Positions 15,828 to 23,958 of a DNA stretch of 64,000 nucleotides are shown here, in pieces (within the stretch, counting starts at the first letter, position 1; the number at the start of each line of letters is the position of its first letter). Below the pieces are notes generated by a model. The model saw only the letters and a list, made by a program, of their open reading frames with translations. It ran no database searches and was not told where the DNA came from. Origin of the DNA: Lachnospiraceae bacterium (GTDB lineage: Bacteria > Bacillota > Clostridia > Lachnospirales > Lachnospiraceae); NCBI GenBank assembly GCA_910574865.1, contig CAJTDN010000001.1:248001-312000 (forward strand). The letters run 5' to 3'. The position numbers and the translations under genes are program-made.

Positions 15828-17127
15828 CTGACGTCAACGGTATCATGATGCGCAGGACGAAAATCTGGTTTTCCGTCTCAATTTTAACCAGTCCCCCATA
15901 TTCCTCCGCCGTGTGCCGGATGCTGCGGCTCCCAAAGCCGTGCTCCTCCTTGTCCGCCTTCGCCGTCAACAGCCGCCCGTCCGCCATCCTTATTTCACCC
16001 GCATAAGGATTTTCCATCCGTATCAGCACCATGCCCACCTTCTCGCGGATTTGCAAATTGACGTACCGCTCCCCCGCGACCCGCAAATTGGCCTCGACTG
16101 CATTGTCCAGGGCGTTTCCAAACAACGTGTACAAATCAATGTCGTCCATGAAGTCGAGAAGCCGCCCGTCCGCCATCACGTTTAGGCGGACGTGGTTTTC
16201 CCTGCACAAAAGTCCCTTCTCCGTGAGTACCGTGTCGAGGATGGCGTTTCCCGTATTTTTGATGGTCTCGTAAATCATCACCGACTCCTCGATGCCGGCC
16301 ACCACCTCTTTTTGCCTCTTGATGTTCTCAATTCCCTTCAATGCCTGAATCTGGTGCTTCAAGTCATGGCATTTGCGGTTAATGATTTCAATCGTCTCCC
16401 TCGACATCTCGTATTGCGCCTTGTTTTGCCGCCAAATCTGCTCCTTCGTGTGCAGTTCCTTCTGCATGCGCAGCTGCTCGACCTGGTTGCGTTGGCTAAG
16501 CAACATGAACCCGCAGCAAACCAGCGCGTAAATGGCGTGAAACCAGCCCAGGCCATGCGTAAAGCTGACCACGCTCATCAGGTACACGATGAAAAGCGCG
16601 AGCACCATCAGCCCCACCGAATGAAGGGACCGCGTCTCATAATGGTGATTTTGCACCATCCTCTTGGCCACCACGTGATATGCCAGCAAATATACCGCCG
16701 CGTGCAAAAGGTAGTACCAAACGCTCCCGCCATCCCAGGCATCCGTCTTCGTCAGCACGTCCAGCAAAATGCGCAGGCAATATACGACATGCTCCGTGAT
16801 ATACGCACAGGTCGCGCAATACAAGGCCTCCCGTAAACGCACCTCGAAGCAAAACCAGATTCCGAAAATGAGCACGCCAAACGCTGCCACGGAAAACAAT
16901 GCGTGCAACAAAAGCACGATTTCCATGCCGGGGTTTTCCCGCGGCAAAAAAATCATCATGTAAGCTGGACTTAAGGCGGCAAGCAGGCAGACCAGCAAGA
17001 CCCTTGACAAGAACCGCCCTTTCCTCCGCAACAAATACACATAAGCGATTGCCGCCGAAAACAGTTCCAGCACGAACGGCATCAATCCCAGTTCCATTTC
17101 CCACATGGACTCCATCGCCTGACTCAT
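15817..17127 (-). CDS. GHKL (AgrC-type) sensor histidine kinase
   Basis: A membrane sensor kinase of about 436 residues: roughly six hydrophobic segments in the first 200 residues, a short coiled coil (RNQVEQLRMQKELHTKEQ), the phosphoacceptor region INRKCHDLKHQIQAL with its His, and a GHKL ATPase domain with the N box LFGNALDNAVEAN and the G box HGFGSRSI. This is the AgrC/natKR class that pairs with LytTR regulators. The ATG at 17127 has GGGAGGCGGAG upstream. An alternative ATG at 17208 overlaps the regulator stop as ATGA and would add 27 residues, so the exact start is uncertain. Confidence 0.9.
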   Translation of the reverse strand: MSQAMESMWEMELGLMPFVLELFSAAIAYVYLLRRKGRFLSRVLLVCLLAALSPAYMMIFLPRENPGMEIVLLLHALFSVAAFGVLIFGIWFCFEVRLREALYCATCAYITEHVVYCLRILLDVLTKTDAWDGGSVWYYLLHAAVYLLAYHVVAKRMVQNHHYETRSLHSVGLMVLALFIVYLMSVVSFTHGLGWFHAIYALVCCGFMLLSQRNQVEQLRMQKELHTKEQIWRQNKAQYEMSRETIEIINRKCHDLKHQIQALKGIENIKRQKEVVAGIEESVMIYETIKNTGNAILDTVLTEKGLLCRENHVRLNVMADGRLLDFMDDIDLYTLFGNALDNAVEANLRVAGERYVNLQIREKVGMVLIRMENPYAGEIRMADGRLLTAKADKEEHGFGSRSIRHTAEEYGGLVKIETENQIFVLRIMIPLTSVTT

Positions 17128-17204
17128 AGATTCTCCGCCTCCCACATGGCGCCTTGCGCCGACCCGCGGATTCCCCGCTACCGACATGGCACTTTCCGTG
17201 CAGT

Positions 17205-17918
17205 TCATGAATATCCCGCCTCCAAATAATCCGACAACGCCTGCAAGAAGGCTTTCTTCCACGTCCTGCTAAAAGTAAGCCGGCAGTTTCCCACCCAGAC
17301 CTGCTCCTTCTCCACGCGGACGACCTGCTTTAAATTTACCAAATAGGACTGGTTACAGCGCGCGAAATGAAAGTCCGCCAACTCCTTTTCCACGTCGCCG
17401 AGCCGCCCCCGAACCACGTAGGTTTGCCCCGCCGTCACGTAATGCAGGCTATGGTTTTTCACCTCGACATATAAGACGTCATCGGAAGACACCCGTTCCC
17501 TATGCCCGTCAACCGCCAACATCAGGTAGCGGTTCGCGCCCTGCTTTTTCGCCGCGTTGACGGCTCTTCGCATTTTTACCTGGAACAGTTCGTAGGAAAG
17601 CGGCTTCACGACAAAGTCCAAGGCCTCCACCTCGTACCCGTTGATGGCATAATTTCCCATGGTGGTAATGAAAATCAGGATGACGCGCGGGTCATACTCC
17701 CGAATCTTGCGCGCCGCCGCCATGCCGTCCATGTGCTTCATCTTGATGTCCATGAAAATAATGTCCCAGTTTCCCTGGTATTTCTCCGTGATGTCCATCC
17801 CGTCCGCGAACATCGTCACGGAAAGACCCTCGTTTTCTTCCTTTTCATAGCGCGAAAGATACCCCGTCATCTGCTCCCGAAACTCTCGCTCGTCGTCCAC
17901 AACCGCAACCCGCAACAT
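17205..17918 (-). CDS. LytTR-family response regulator
   Basis: A 237-residue response regulator. The receiver domain has the acidic pair VVDDE (residues 6-10), the phosphorylatable Asp in IIFMDIKMKHMDG (about 56) and the conserved Lys in FVVKPLSY. The C-terminal LytTR DNA-binding domain (about 130-235) contains HRERVSSDDVLYVEVKNHSL and RCNQSYLVNLKQV. It stands directly before the GHKL kinase, its cognate partner. LytTR proteins bind two direct repeats about 21 bp apart; such a pair lies upstream of the GH3 gene at 12677-15724. Confidence 0.93.
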   Translation of the reverse strand: MLRVAVVDDEREFREQMTGYLSRYEKEENEGLSVTMFADGMDITEKYQGNWDIIFMDIKMKHMDGMAAARKIREYDPRVILIFITTMGNYAINGYEVEALDFVVKPLSYELFQVKMRRAVNAAKKQGANRYLMLAVDGHRERVSSDDVLYVEVKNHSLHYVTAGQTYVVRGRLGDVEKELADFHFARCNQSYLVNLKQVVRVEKEQVWVGNCRLTFSRTWKKAFLQALSDYLEAGYS

Positions 17919-17995
17919 CGTTTCACCCCGCCTTCCCCGTTTTTCAAACCGTCACCGCCGGCCACGCGGCCAACCATCTTTCAATCCACGTGCCC

Positions 17996-19384
17996 TCATT
18001 CCGGCAGGACGGTGACACGAATCCGTCCCAAGCGTTCCACTGCCGTATCCTTTGGCAGCACGTTCTGATACCGATAGACGCTCAGTAAAATCCCCAACAA
18101 CACGGAGGTCAGAAGCATCCCGCCGCGCCCATATGTCACGAACGGGCAAAAGAAACCTCCCCCCAGATTCACGATTCCCGCGTTGAGCAAAATGTAGCAC
18201 CCCGTTTGTTGCAAAAGCACTAATGCGCAGCCCAAGCCCATCAACATTCCCAACTGGTTTTTCTGCCGCAGGCAGGCCCGTAAAAGATAAGAAAGCAAAA
18301 ACACGATGGCCGCCGCCAACACCGCCGCGAAAACCATTCCATAATGGCCGCCGAGCTCCGTGAGCATGAAGTCCCCCATGCAAAGGCCATGACCCTCCTT
18401 GCTCAAAATTTCCCCCGCGGCCCGTCCGTTTGCCCTGCCAAGCCACCTGCTGCCCGCCAAAACCTCCGACACCATCCGGAACATATAGGACGGCTCCCCC
18501 CTACCAAGGAGGTTCCACGCCCGGTCCACCTGGTACTTTGGGGCGGCGAAAAAAATGTATGCGGCAAAGGCCAGGACCACGGATGTCATCATGGACCCAA
18601 AACCGCATAACGCGAATTTTGTTGACACATGATACCACTTCTTGCACACCACGACCACGAACAAGGTTCCACAACAAAAAAGTAGCAAGAACGCCGTCGC
18701 CACGTCCGCCATGCAAAATGCCATGCCAAGCGGCGGCAGCAGCCACAAAAGGCACGTTCCCACGTCCTTACGGCCGCCGTTTCGATAACTGTAGAGAATC
18801 GCCGCGTACAACGGCACGTATAGCAACAAACAAAGACGAAAGTCAATCCTGGCCATGCCCATGACAAAAACCCAAAAGCCCGTCCCGTTTATGTCGCCCG
18901 AAATGCCGGGAGACACCCCTGACGAAACCATTCCCACGAGGCACAAGCCCCCCGCCACCAAGGCAATTCTCCCCGCGTACCTGCCAATCCTGCTGTAATC
19001 CAGATAGCAGACCACAAGCATGATTCCCATGCAAAAAACGGCAAAGAGTCCCCTGGGCAACAATTCCTGCACGTTCTCATAAACATTTCCCACGGACAAA
19101 AGCCTCGGCAACACCATCCACACGGCGCACAAAACACCCGCCAGAACAAACATCCCCCAGGCCATCCTCGGGCGGTGGACACGGTCTAACTCCACGCCAG
19201 CCTCGACCGGATCCCCCATCTGCCGCACGGCCAGGACTTCCGCCTCCTCCGGCCCAAGCCCCCGCGCCTCGTATGCCAAACGCTGATCCTCGATGTGGGC
19301 GCGAACCTCCTCGCGCACCGCGTATCGCGCCGGTTGATAACGAATCTGTTCCGTCAAACAATCCAAATACTCTTGCGCCTTCAT
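17996..19384 (-). CDS. FtsW/RodA/SpoVE-like membrane protein with N-terminal regulatory prefix domain
   Basis: A polytopic protein of about 462 residues. Residues 1-75 (MKAQEYLDCLTEQIRYQPAR, EEVRAHIEDQ, PEEAEVLAVRQMGDPVEAG) look like the soluble prefix/HAAS-type domain found on permeases next to PadR regulators. Residues 75-450 form about ten membrane helices with SEDS-family features, including a long outer loop and the end region FCPFVTYGRGGMLLTS (family PFxSYGGSSL). SEDS proteins polymerise or export peptidoglycan precursors. The ATG at 19384 overlaps the PadR stop as ATGA, so the two genes are translationally coupled. Whether this divergent member polymerises glycan is unknown. Confidence 0.82.
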   Translation of the reverse strand: MKAQEYLDCLTEQIRYQPARYAVREEVRAHIEDQRLAYEARGLGPEEAEVLAVRQMGDPVEAGVELDRVHRPRMAWGMFVLAGVLCAVWMVLPRLLSVGNVYENVQELLPRGLFAVFCMGIMLVVCYLDYSRIGRYAGRIALVAGGLCLVGMVSSGVSPGISGDINGTGFWVFVMGMARIDFRLCLLLYVPLYAAILYSYRNGGRKDVGTCLLWLLPPLGMAFCMADVATAFLLLFCCGTLFVVVVCKKWYHVSTKFALCGFGSMMTSVVLAFAAYIFFAAPKYQVDRAWNLLGRGEPSYMFRMVSEVLAGSRWLGRANGRAAGEILSKEGHGLCMGDFMLTELGGHYGMVFAAVLAAAIVFLLSYLLRACLRQKNQLGMLMGLGCALVLLQQTGCYILLNAGIVNLGGGFFCPFVTYGRGGMLLTSVLLGILLSVYRYQNVLPKDTAVERLGRIRVTVLPE

Positions 19385-19833
19385 ACAATCCCCCCTACGC
19401 ACATGAAACATCCCGCCAGTTCCTTCCACGAAAGGAAAACGTGCGCCACGCCGCCTGGCTCCGGCCGGCTCTTTACGCCGACGGCCTGCGCCGCGCCGCC
19501 CGCCCCGACCACGCCTTCCACCGCCCGCGCGTAATTCTCCCACTCCGCGTGCTTTTGCGCGAACGCCTTTTTTCCCGCCCGCGTAATGTGATAATACTTG
19601 CGCACCTTCTGCGCGCCGCCGCCCATCTTTTCCTCGTATACGGTCACGAATCCCTTCTCCTCCAGGGAATGCAGTAATGGGTACAAGGTTCCCGCCTTCA
19701 TCTCGAACACGTTCCGTGAACGATGGCGCAACTCCTCGAGCATCTCGTAGCCGTACATGTCGCGCCCGGCGAGAAGCCCCAATATCAACATCGCCGCGTT
19801 CCCCTGCAGCACCGCCCTGTCCGCCATGGTCAT
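19381..19833 (-). CDS. PadR-family transcriptional regulator
   Basis: A PadR regulator of about 150 residues. The winged-helix core is typical: LILGLLAGRDMYGYEMLEEL, FEMKAGTLYPLLHSLEEKGF and YYHITRAGKKAFAQKHAEW. The C-terminal 45 residues are Gly/Ala-rich and not conserved. The start ATG at 19833 has AAGGGG upstream; a TTG at 19836 is less likely. The stop codon overlaps the start of the RodA-like gene by four bases, the usual PadR/prefix-domain gene pairing. Two AT-rich dyads immediately upstream are probable operators for autoregulation. Confidence 0.9.
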   Translation of the reverse strand: MTMADRAVLQGNAAMLILGLLAGRDMYGYEMLEELRHRSRNVFEMKAGTLYPLLHSLEEKGFVTVYEEKMGGGAQKVRKYYHITRAGKKAFAQKHAEWENYARAVEGVVGAGGAAQAVGVKSRPEPGGVAHVFLSWKELAGCFMCVGGIV

Positions 19834-19845
19834 CAACCCCTTCTC

Positions 19846-19897
19846 TATATAGATGGTCTATATATCTTTTTTCATTATATATAGATAATCTATATAT
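19846..19897. promoter_or_regulatory. Two PadR-type operator dyads
   Basis: TATATAGA-TGG-TCTATATA (19846-19864) and ATATATAGAT-A-ATCTATATAT (19877-19897) are inverted repeats of the same motif, with centres 32 bp (about three helical turns) apart. They lie directly upstream of padR (start 19833), so self-repression is likely. Confidence 0.7.
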
Positions 19898-20052
19898 GTC
19901 AAGAGTTCTTTTAGCGTACAAAGCTCTTTCCAAATCAGATACTTTGGGTTATACTAAAAAAAGATTCCATGAAACGCCCGCAAGCCGCCCGTCCGGTATT
20001 TTTCCAACAAGACATTGGTGCGCGGGTTCCATCCAGAAATGAGGTGACCTTT

Positions 20053-21432
20053 ATGACCGAAGCGGAAATCAAGACGCTCATTGAAAAACAGAGGGGTTAT
20101 TTTTACACCGGGGCGACATTAAACGTCGAGTTCCGGCTGGCCGCCCTGCAGCGGCTGAAAACGACGATTCAAAAATACGAGAAGGACATCGGCGCGGCCC
20201 TTCGCGCGGATTTGGGCAAGGGCAACCTTGAGGGCTACATGTGCGAGACCGGGCTGGTCCTGGACGAAATCCATTACATGCTAAAACACGCGCGTTCCCT
20301 TTCCCGCGAAAGGCGCGTTCGCACCCCGCTGGCACAATTCGCCGCACGAAGCTTTCAAAAGCCGTCGCCCTACGGGGTCGTGCTCGTCATGAGCCCGTGG
20401 AACTACCCGTTCCTATTGACCATCGACCCGCTGGTGGACGCGATTGCCGCGGGCAATACCGTCGTGGTAAAGCCCAGCGCCTACTCGCCGCATACCAGCG
20501 AGCTCATCGCCAAGCTTGTCTTTGAGTGCTTTGATGAACGGCACGCCGCCGTCATCACTGGGGGACGGGCGGAGAACACCTGCCTTTTGGGCGAACACTT
20601 CGACTACATTTTCTTCACCGGGAGCCAGGCCGTCGGCAGGGAAGTGATGCAAAAGGCGGCCAAGCACCTTACGCCGGTCACGCTGGAGCTTGGCGGGAAA
20701 AGTCCCTGCATCGTGGAAAAAAGCGCGAACTTAAAGCTGGCGGCCAGGCGCATCGTGTTCGGGAAATATTTAAACTGCGGGCAGACCTGCGTCGCGCCGG
20801 ACTACCTCTACTGTGACCGCGCCGTCAAGGACGAGCTGGTCGTGGAAATCAAAAAACAGATTCAAAAACAATACGGGAAACACCCCCTGCAGAACGCAAA
20901 CTATGGCAAAATCATCAACCAGAAACATTTTGAACGTCTTCTCGGGCTCATTGACGAGACGAAGGTGGTACACGGCGGAGCCTCGAATCCGGCGACCTTG
21001 CAAATTGAGCCGACCGTGATGGACAACGTGACCTTTGACGACACCGTGATGCAGGAAGAAATTTTCGGGCCGATTTTACCCGTCCTGGCCTTTGACACGC
21101 TAAAGGAAGCCGTGGTGAAGGTCAATTCCATGCCGCATCCGCTGGCCTTATATTTCTTCACGGAAAACAAAAAGGCCGCCGGGCAGGTCATGGCCCGCTG
21201 CGGCTTTGGCGGCGGCTGCATCAATGACACCGTCATCCACCTGGCGACGAGCGAGATGGGCTTCGGCGGCTTCGGCGAGAGCGGCATGGGTTCCTACCAC
21301 GGTAAGGAAGGATTCGCGACCTTCTCCCACAGCAAGAGCGTCGTGGACAAAAAGACCTGGATGGACCTGCCGATGCGTTACCAGCCATACACGAAATTGC
21401 ATGAAAAACTCGTGCACTTGTTCCTGCGGTGA
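20053..21432 (+). CDS. Class 3-type aldehyde dehydrogenase
   Basis: An NAD(P)-dependent aldehyde dehydrogenase of 459 residues, oxidising aldehydes (often long-chain or aromatic in this subgroup) to acids. Landmarks: VVLVMSPWNYPFLLT, the cofactor loop FTGSQAVGREVMQKA, the catalytic Glu in VTLELGGKSP, the nucleophile Cys in YLNCGQTCVAPDY and the late EEIFGPILPVL. The C-terminal MGSYHGKEGFATFSH is typical of ALDH3 and coniferyl-aldehyde-type enzymes. The ATG at 20053 follows GAGGTG by seven bases; an in-frame start at 19969 lacks a ribosome binding site. The C-terminus carries no clear membrane anchor. Confidence 0.93.
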   Translation: MTEAEIKTLIEKQRGYFYTGATLNVEFRLAALQRLKTTIQKYEKDIGAALRADLGKGNLEGYMCETGLVLDEIHYMLKHARSLSRERRVRTPLAQFAARSFQKPSPYGVVLVMSPWNYPFLLTIDPLVDAIAAGNTVVVKPSAYSPHTSELIAKLVFECFDERHAAVITGGRAENTCLLGEHFDYIFFTGSQAVGREVMQKAAKHLTPVTLELGGKSPCIVEKSANLKLAARRIVFGKYLNCGQTCVAPDYLYCDRAVKDELVVEIKKQIQKQYGKHPLQNANYGKIINQKHFERLLGLIDETKVVHGGASNPATLQIEPTVMDNVTFDDTVMQEEIFGPILPVLAFDTLKEAVVKVNSMPHPLALYFFTENKKAAGQVMARCGFGGGCINDTVIHLATSEMGFGGFGESGMGSYHGKEGFATFSHSKSVVDKKTWMDLPMRYQPYTKLHEKLVHLFLR

Positions 21433-21449
21433 CGCTTGCACTTAGAGGA

Positions 21450-21550
21450 TGGGGCTGTCGGGTAATGCGGAAAACCCACAATATATGGTGGCAAATCCAG
21501 ATGCGCCACGGCATATATTGCGGGCCTGCAGTCATTTCCCGACAGCCCCA
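21450..21550. repeat. Long imperfect palindrome after the aldehyde dehydrogenase gene
   Basis: TGGGGCTGTCGGG (21450-21462) pairs with CCCGACAGCCCCA (21538-21550), CAATATATG (21479-21487) with CATATATTG (21512-21520) and GTGGC (21488-21492) with GCCAC (21505-21509). Together they fold as one 100-base hairpin with internal loops. It begins 17 bases after the stop and may act as terminator or be a small non-autonomous element. Confidence 0.65.
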
Positions 21551-21661
21551 CTTCCAAATGAGCAATGCCGCGACTTCAACCACCAGCAAAAGAACCAACG
21601 CGAAGAGGAGCACGGGCAACGCCGTCTTTGTAAAAAACATGTAGGCTCCCAGGGTGGCCAC
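21545..21661 (-). pseudogene. Possible membrane-protein remnant
   Basis: A minus-strand frame starting at a GTG (21661) encodes TKTALPVLLFALVLLLVVEV followed by AALLIWKWG, one long hydrophobic helix, and then runs into the palindrome at 21450-21550. No ribosome binding site or family match was recognised. It may be the end of a deleted membrane protein. Confidence 0.3.
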
Positions 21662-21902
21662 ATAAGAAAAAACAAACTTCCCATTTTACCTGCCCTTCTT
21701 TTCTTTCCTTGCATCGGCCTCGCCCGCATATGGATGGCAACACGCCTCGTCCATGCACCGGCACCGGTATCGATGTACATATAGCATAGCATAAAAAACC
21801 TCCCGTACAAATGTGTCCGCAAACGGTAGGTTTTTGACCGTGAACTACCGTCCCCCCTCATAAATCTACTCTTTTTGTCTTCGTCCTTTATACTTAGAAC
21901 CG

Positions 21903-22148
21903 CTATAATTGGAACAAATGCCGAAAGAAGCAAGCCCTGGCCACTTTCATCGCAAACACGCTTTGAAGATGCCGCATACGATATGTACTTACAGAATCGC
22001 AGGTTTTCTCGTAACGACGAGACATCAATGGGTCATCATGGTGGTCGTATAACCATGCATCATAATATATCGGAAGATATGTATTTTTCAATTCCATTGA
22101 TCCAAGTAAACCACCAGAACCATTAGGGGAGGTAAAACAAGGCTCCAT
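21903..22148 (-). pseudogene. Possible remnant of a KAP-type P-loop ATPase
   Basis: The frame contains PNGSGGLLGSM and IYYDAWLYDHHDDPLMS. The second motif resembles the segment after the P-loop of KAP-family NTPases (a WxYD-HDDP pattern). The P-loop itself is lost (NGSGG without the GKS), there is no proper start, and the frame is only about 80 codons, so it looks like a decayed fragment. It lies in a stretch of about 1 kb (21433-22466) with no intact gene. Confidence 0.4.
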
Positions 22149-22466
22149 ATCCTAATTTCGATTATAATTATTTTCCTTTATGGATTCCAAAACATTTTCA
22201 ATCGTAGCTTCCTTTGCCACCCTTTTCATAAGTATCCCCCACAATCTCTCTCATCTGCATCTTGATGCCGTCATTTCCCCTCTTGCTAATTTTTTCCAAA
22301 ATTCAAAATATATAAATTTCGACAAAAAAAGATGGTATCCCCTTTCCCCACTAAGAATACCACCATAAAACATGATATCATGTTTCTTTAGCGTCGGTGT
22401 ACAGAAGGCAACACGGTCGGTGAAGGGCATATTTCCCCTCTTTCGTCGTGGACATAATGCTGTGTG
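22149..22466. other. AT-rich intergenic stretch
   Basis: No gene, RNA or clear repeat was recognised. Short frames here lack ribosome binding sites and family motifs. Confidence 0.5.
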
Positions 22467-22898
22467 TTACACGAACTCCTTCATCTCTTTCATGAAATCT
22501 TCCTCGATTTTAATGAGACGTTTCGCGATGGCCACGCTCTCCCCCGACGCGTCATGATATTTGTTCACGTATTCGCTGACCGACTGGATGCCCATGTTGC
22601 ACCCGTCCATCATCAATTTGGCGATTTGGTGGTCGTCCGCGTGCATCAGCATCTTCATCTCGATTTTCATCCAGGAACCGACCTCCGCCATCATGGGTGG
22701 TTCCTTGCCCTCCTTGCCATAGGCCGAAAGTGCCTTGTCCACCTCCGCATCCAGCTCCTTGTGCTTTTTATCATATGCGGAAAGGATGTCGCCCAGCTTC
22801 TTACCCTGCACGTATTCCATGACCTGCGCGATGCTCTTCACCGCCATCTTGCAGCCCAAGCTGCATTCCTTCAACAGTTTAATCGTGTTTTCTTCCAT
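22467..22898 (-). CDS. Conserved helical-bundle protein of unknown function
   Basis: A 143-residue, strongly amphipathic, all-helical protein with many Lys, Glu and Met residues (WMKIEMKMLMHADDHQIAKL). Four helices can be drawn, as in ferritin-like or DUF2383-type bundles. Some acidic and His residues (MKIEMKML, MHADDHQ) could bind metal, but no full diiron ExxH pair is evident. The ATG has a recognisable upstream GGAGG (AAATGGAGGAATG on the minus strand). There is no signal peptide. Function unknown. It is the last gene of the leftward series that starts at the TetR gene but is separated from it by a 390-base structured region, so it is probably transcribed on its own. Confidence 0.75.
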   Translation of the reverse strand: MEENTIKLLKECSLGCKMAVKSIAQVMEYVQGKKLGDILSAYDKKHKELDAEVDKALSAYGKEGKEPPMMAEVGSWMKIEMKMLMHADDHQIAKLMMDGCNMGIQSVSEYVNKYHDASGESVAIAKRLIKIEEDFMKEMKEFV

Positions 22899-23087
22899 TT
22901 TACCATTCCTCCATTTCCCACGGTTCTATCCATAGGATGGACGGATTTTCAAGAAAAATTCACTTTCTTCCTTTCATTGCACGTTACTATTCACAACCGC
23001 TTCACCGCGCATGCGCACTCGTCGTGCCTTACGGCACTCCAAATACCACCGTCTCGAACATGTCCCGTGCCTTCTCCTCCCTCGTCA

Positions 23088-23290
23088 CGTTACAACTCGC
23101 GGCCTAACCGGCCGCAGATTGTAATGGCATCCAGCCATTTAAAATTGCCTACGGCAACAAGCCGGATGCCCACTTGCACCATCACTTTATCGGGCGGTGG
23201 CCGTGCAACGGTGCCGTGTGCCAGTGGCACACGCTTAGCACGGACCGAAGCGGGAGCGTAAAAGCGCACAGTCCCATGAATAGTAACCTC
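23088..23290. repeat. Multi-hairpin repeat, family Y copy 1
   Basis: Three hairpins in order. The first is TTACAAnTCGCGGCC with GGCCGCnnnTTGTAA (23090-23122). The second is GGCATCC (23126-23132) with GGATGCC (23164-23170), whose loop holds TTTAAAATTGCCTACGGCAA. The third is CGTGTGCC (23215-23222) with GGCACACG (23226-23233). The order and the loop of the second hairpin match the element at 39025-39183, while the stem sequences differ. The whole gap 22899-23291 has no gene. Confidence 0.65.
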
Positions 23291-23291
23291 C

Positions 23292-23915
23292 TCACCTCGC
23301 CAGCGAGTCTGCCGCGGCCAACCCATTTTTATGTAAAATAATGGTTCCCGCAAGGAACGTCCCCTGACCGACGATGTTGACGCATTCCCCAATCCAGTTC
23401 ATCATCGGATTGGCAAAATCCTTGGAGGAAAGATAGCCCATCCCCATGATGAACACGAACGAAACCACGTACAACGCGAGAGCTACAGGCTTCTTCCTGC
23501 GCGCCGCAATCACCATCAACGCCCCGTCCAGGCAAACCACACCGAGCACCATCAATATGACGAAAATCATGTTGCTCTCATAAATCGCCGGAGCCACCGC
23601 CACCGAATAGGCCGCGCCCTTTCCCTGCTTGTGGAGCAAAAGGGCGACGATTCCCAACGCCGCCAGAATGAAGCCCGTCGTCTGCATTGGGAAAAACGTC
23701 TTGTTCAGCGCGGCAAAATCACAGATTCCCAACGCGTAAATCAATTTCCACGCCGCTTTGTAACATCCCGCCACAAACACCGTGATCGTGCCTGCCGAAA
23801 ACAACGCGAACGCCCCCTTGCTCATCTTGTTGTAAAGGTCACGCTGCAAAAGAATCGAAGCCGTCAAAAACAATCCCACCGGAATAAAATCTACCAACGC
23901 CATTGGTACGCTCAT
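23292..23915 (-). CDS. Membrane protein of unknown function
   Basis: A 207-residue protein with about six hydrophobic helices (for example VDFIPVGLFLTASILLQRDL, MQTTGFILAALGIVALLL, SNMIFVILMVLGVVCLDGAL and PVALALYVVSFVFIMGMGYL). No catalytic motif was recognised; a soluble N-terminal domain is absent. Start at 23915 after AAGGGGTG. It lies 43 bases behind a DUF1295 membrane reductase-like gene in the same direction, which suggests joint expression in the TetR-headed cluster. Confidence 0.75.
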   Translation of the reverse strand: MSVPMALVDFIPVGLFLTASILLQRDLYNKMSKGAFALFSAGTITVFVAGCYKAAWKLIYALGICDFAALNKTFFPMQTTGFILAALGIVALLLHKQGKGAAYSVAVAPAIYESNMIFVILMVLGVVCLDGALMVIAARRKKPVALALYVVSFVFIMGMGYLSSKDFANPMMNWIGECVNIVGQGTFLAGTIILHKNGLAAADSLAR

Positions 23916-23958
23916 TTATAAACACCCCTTCTTCTCGTACTCAAACCACTCCGTAACT

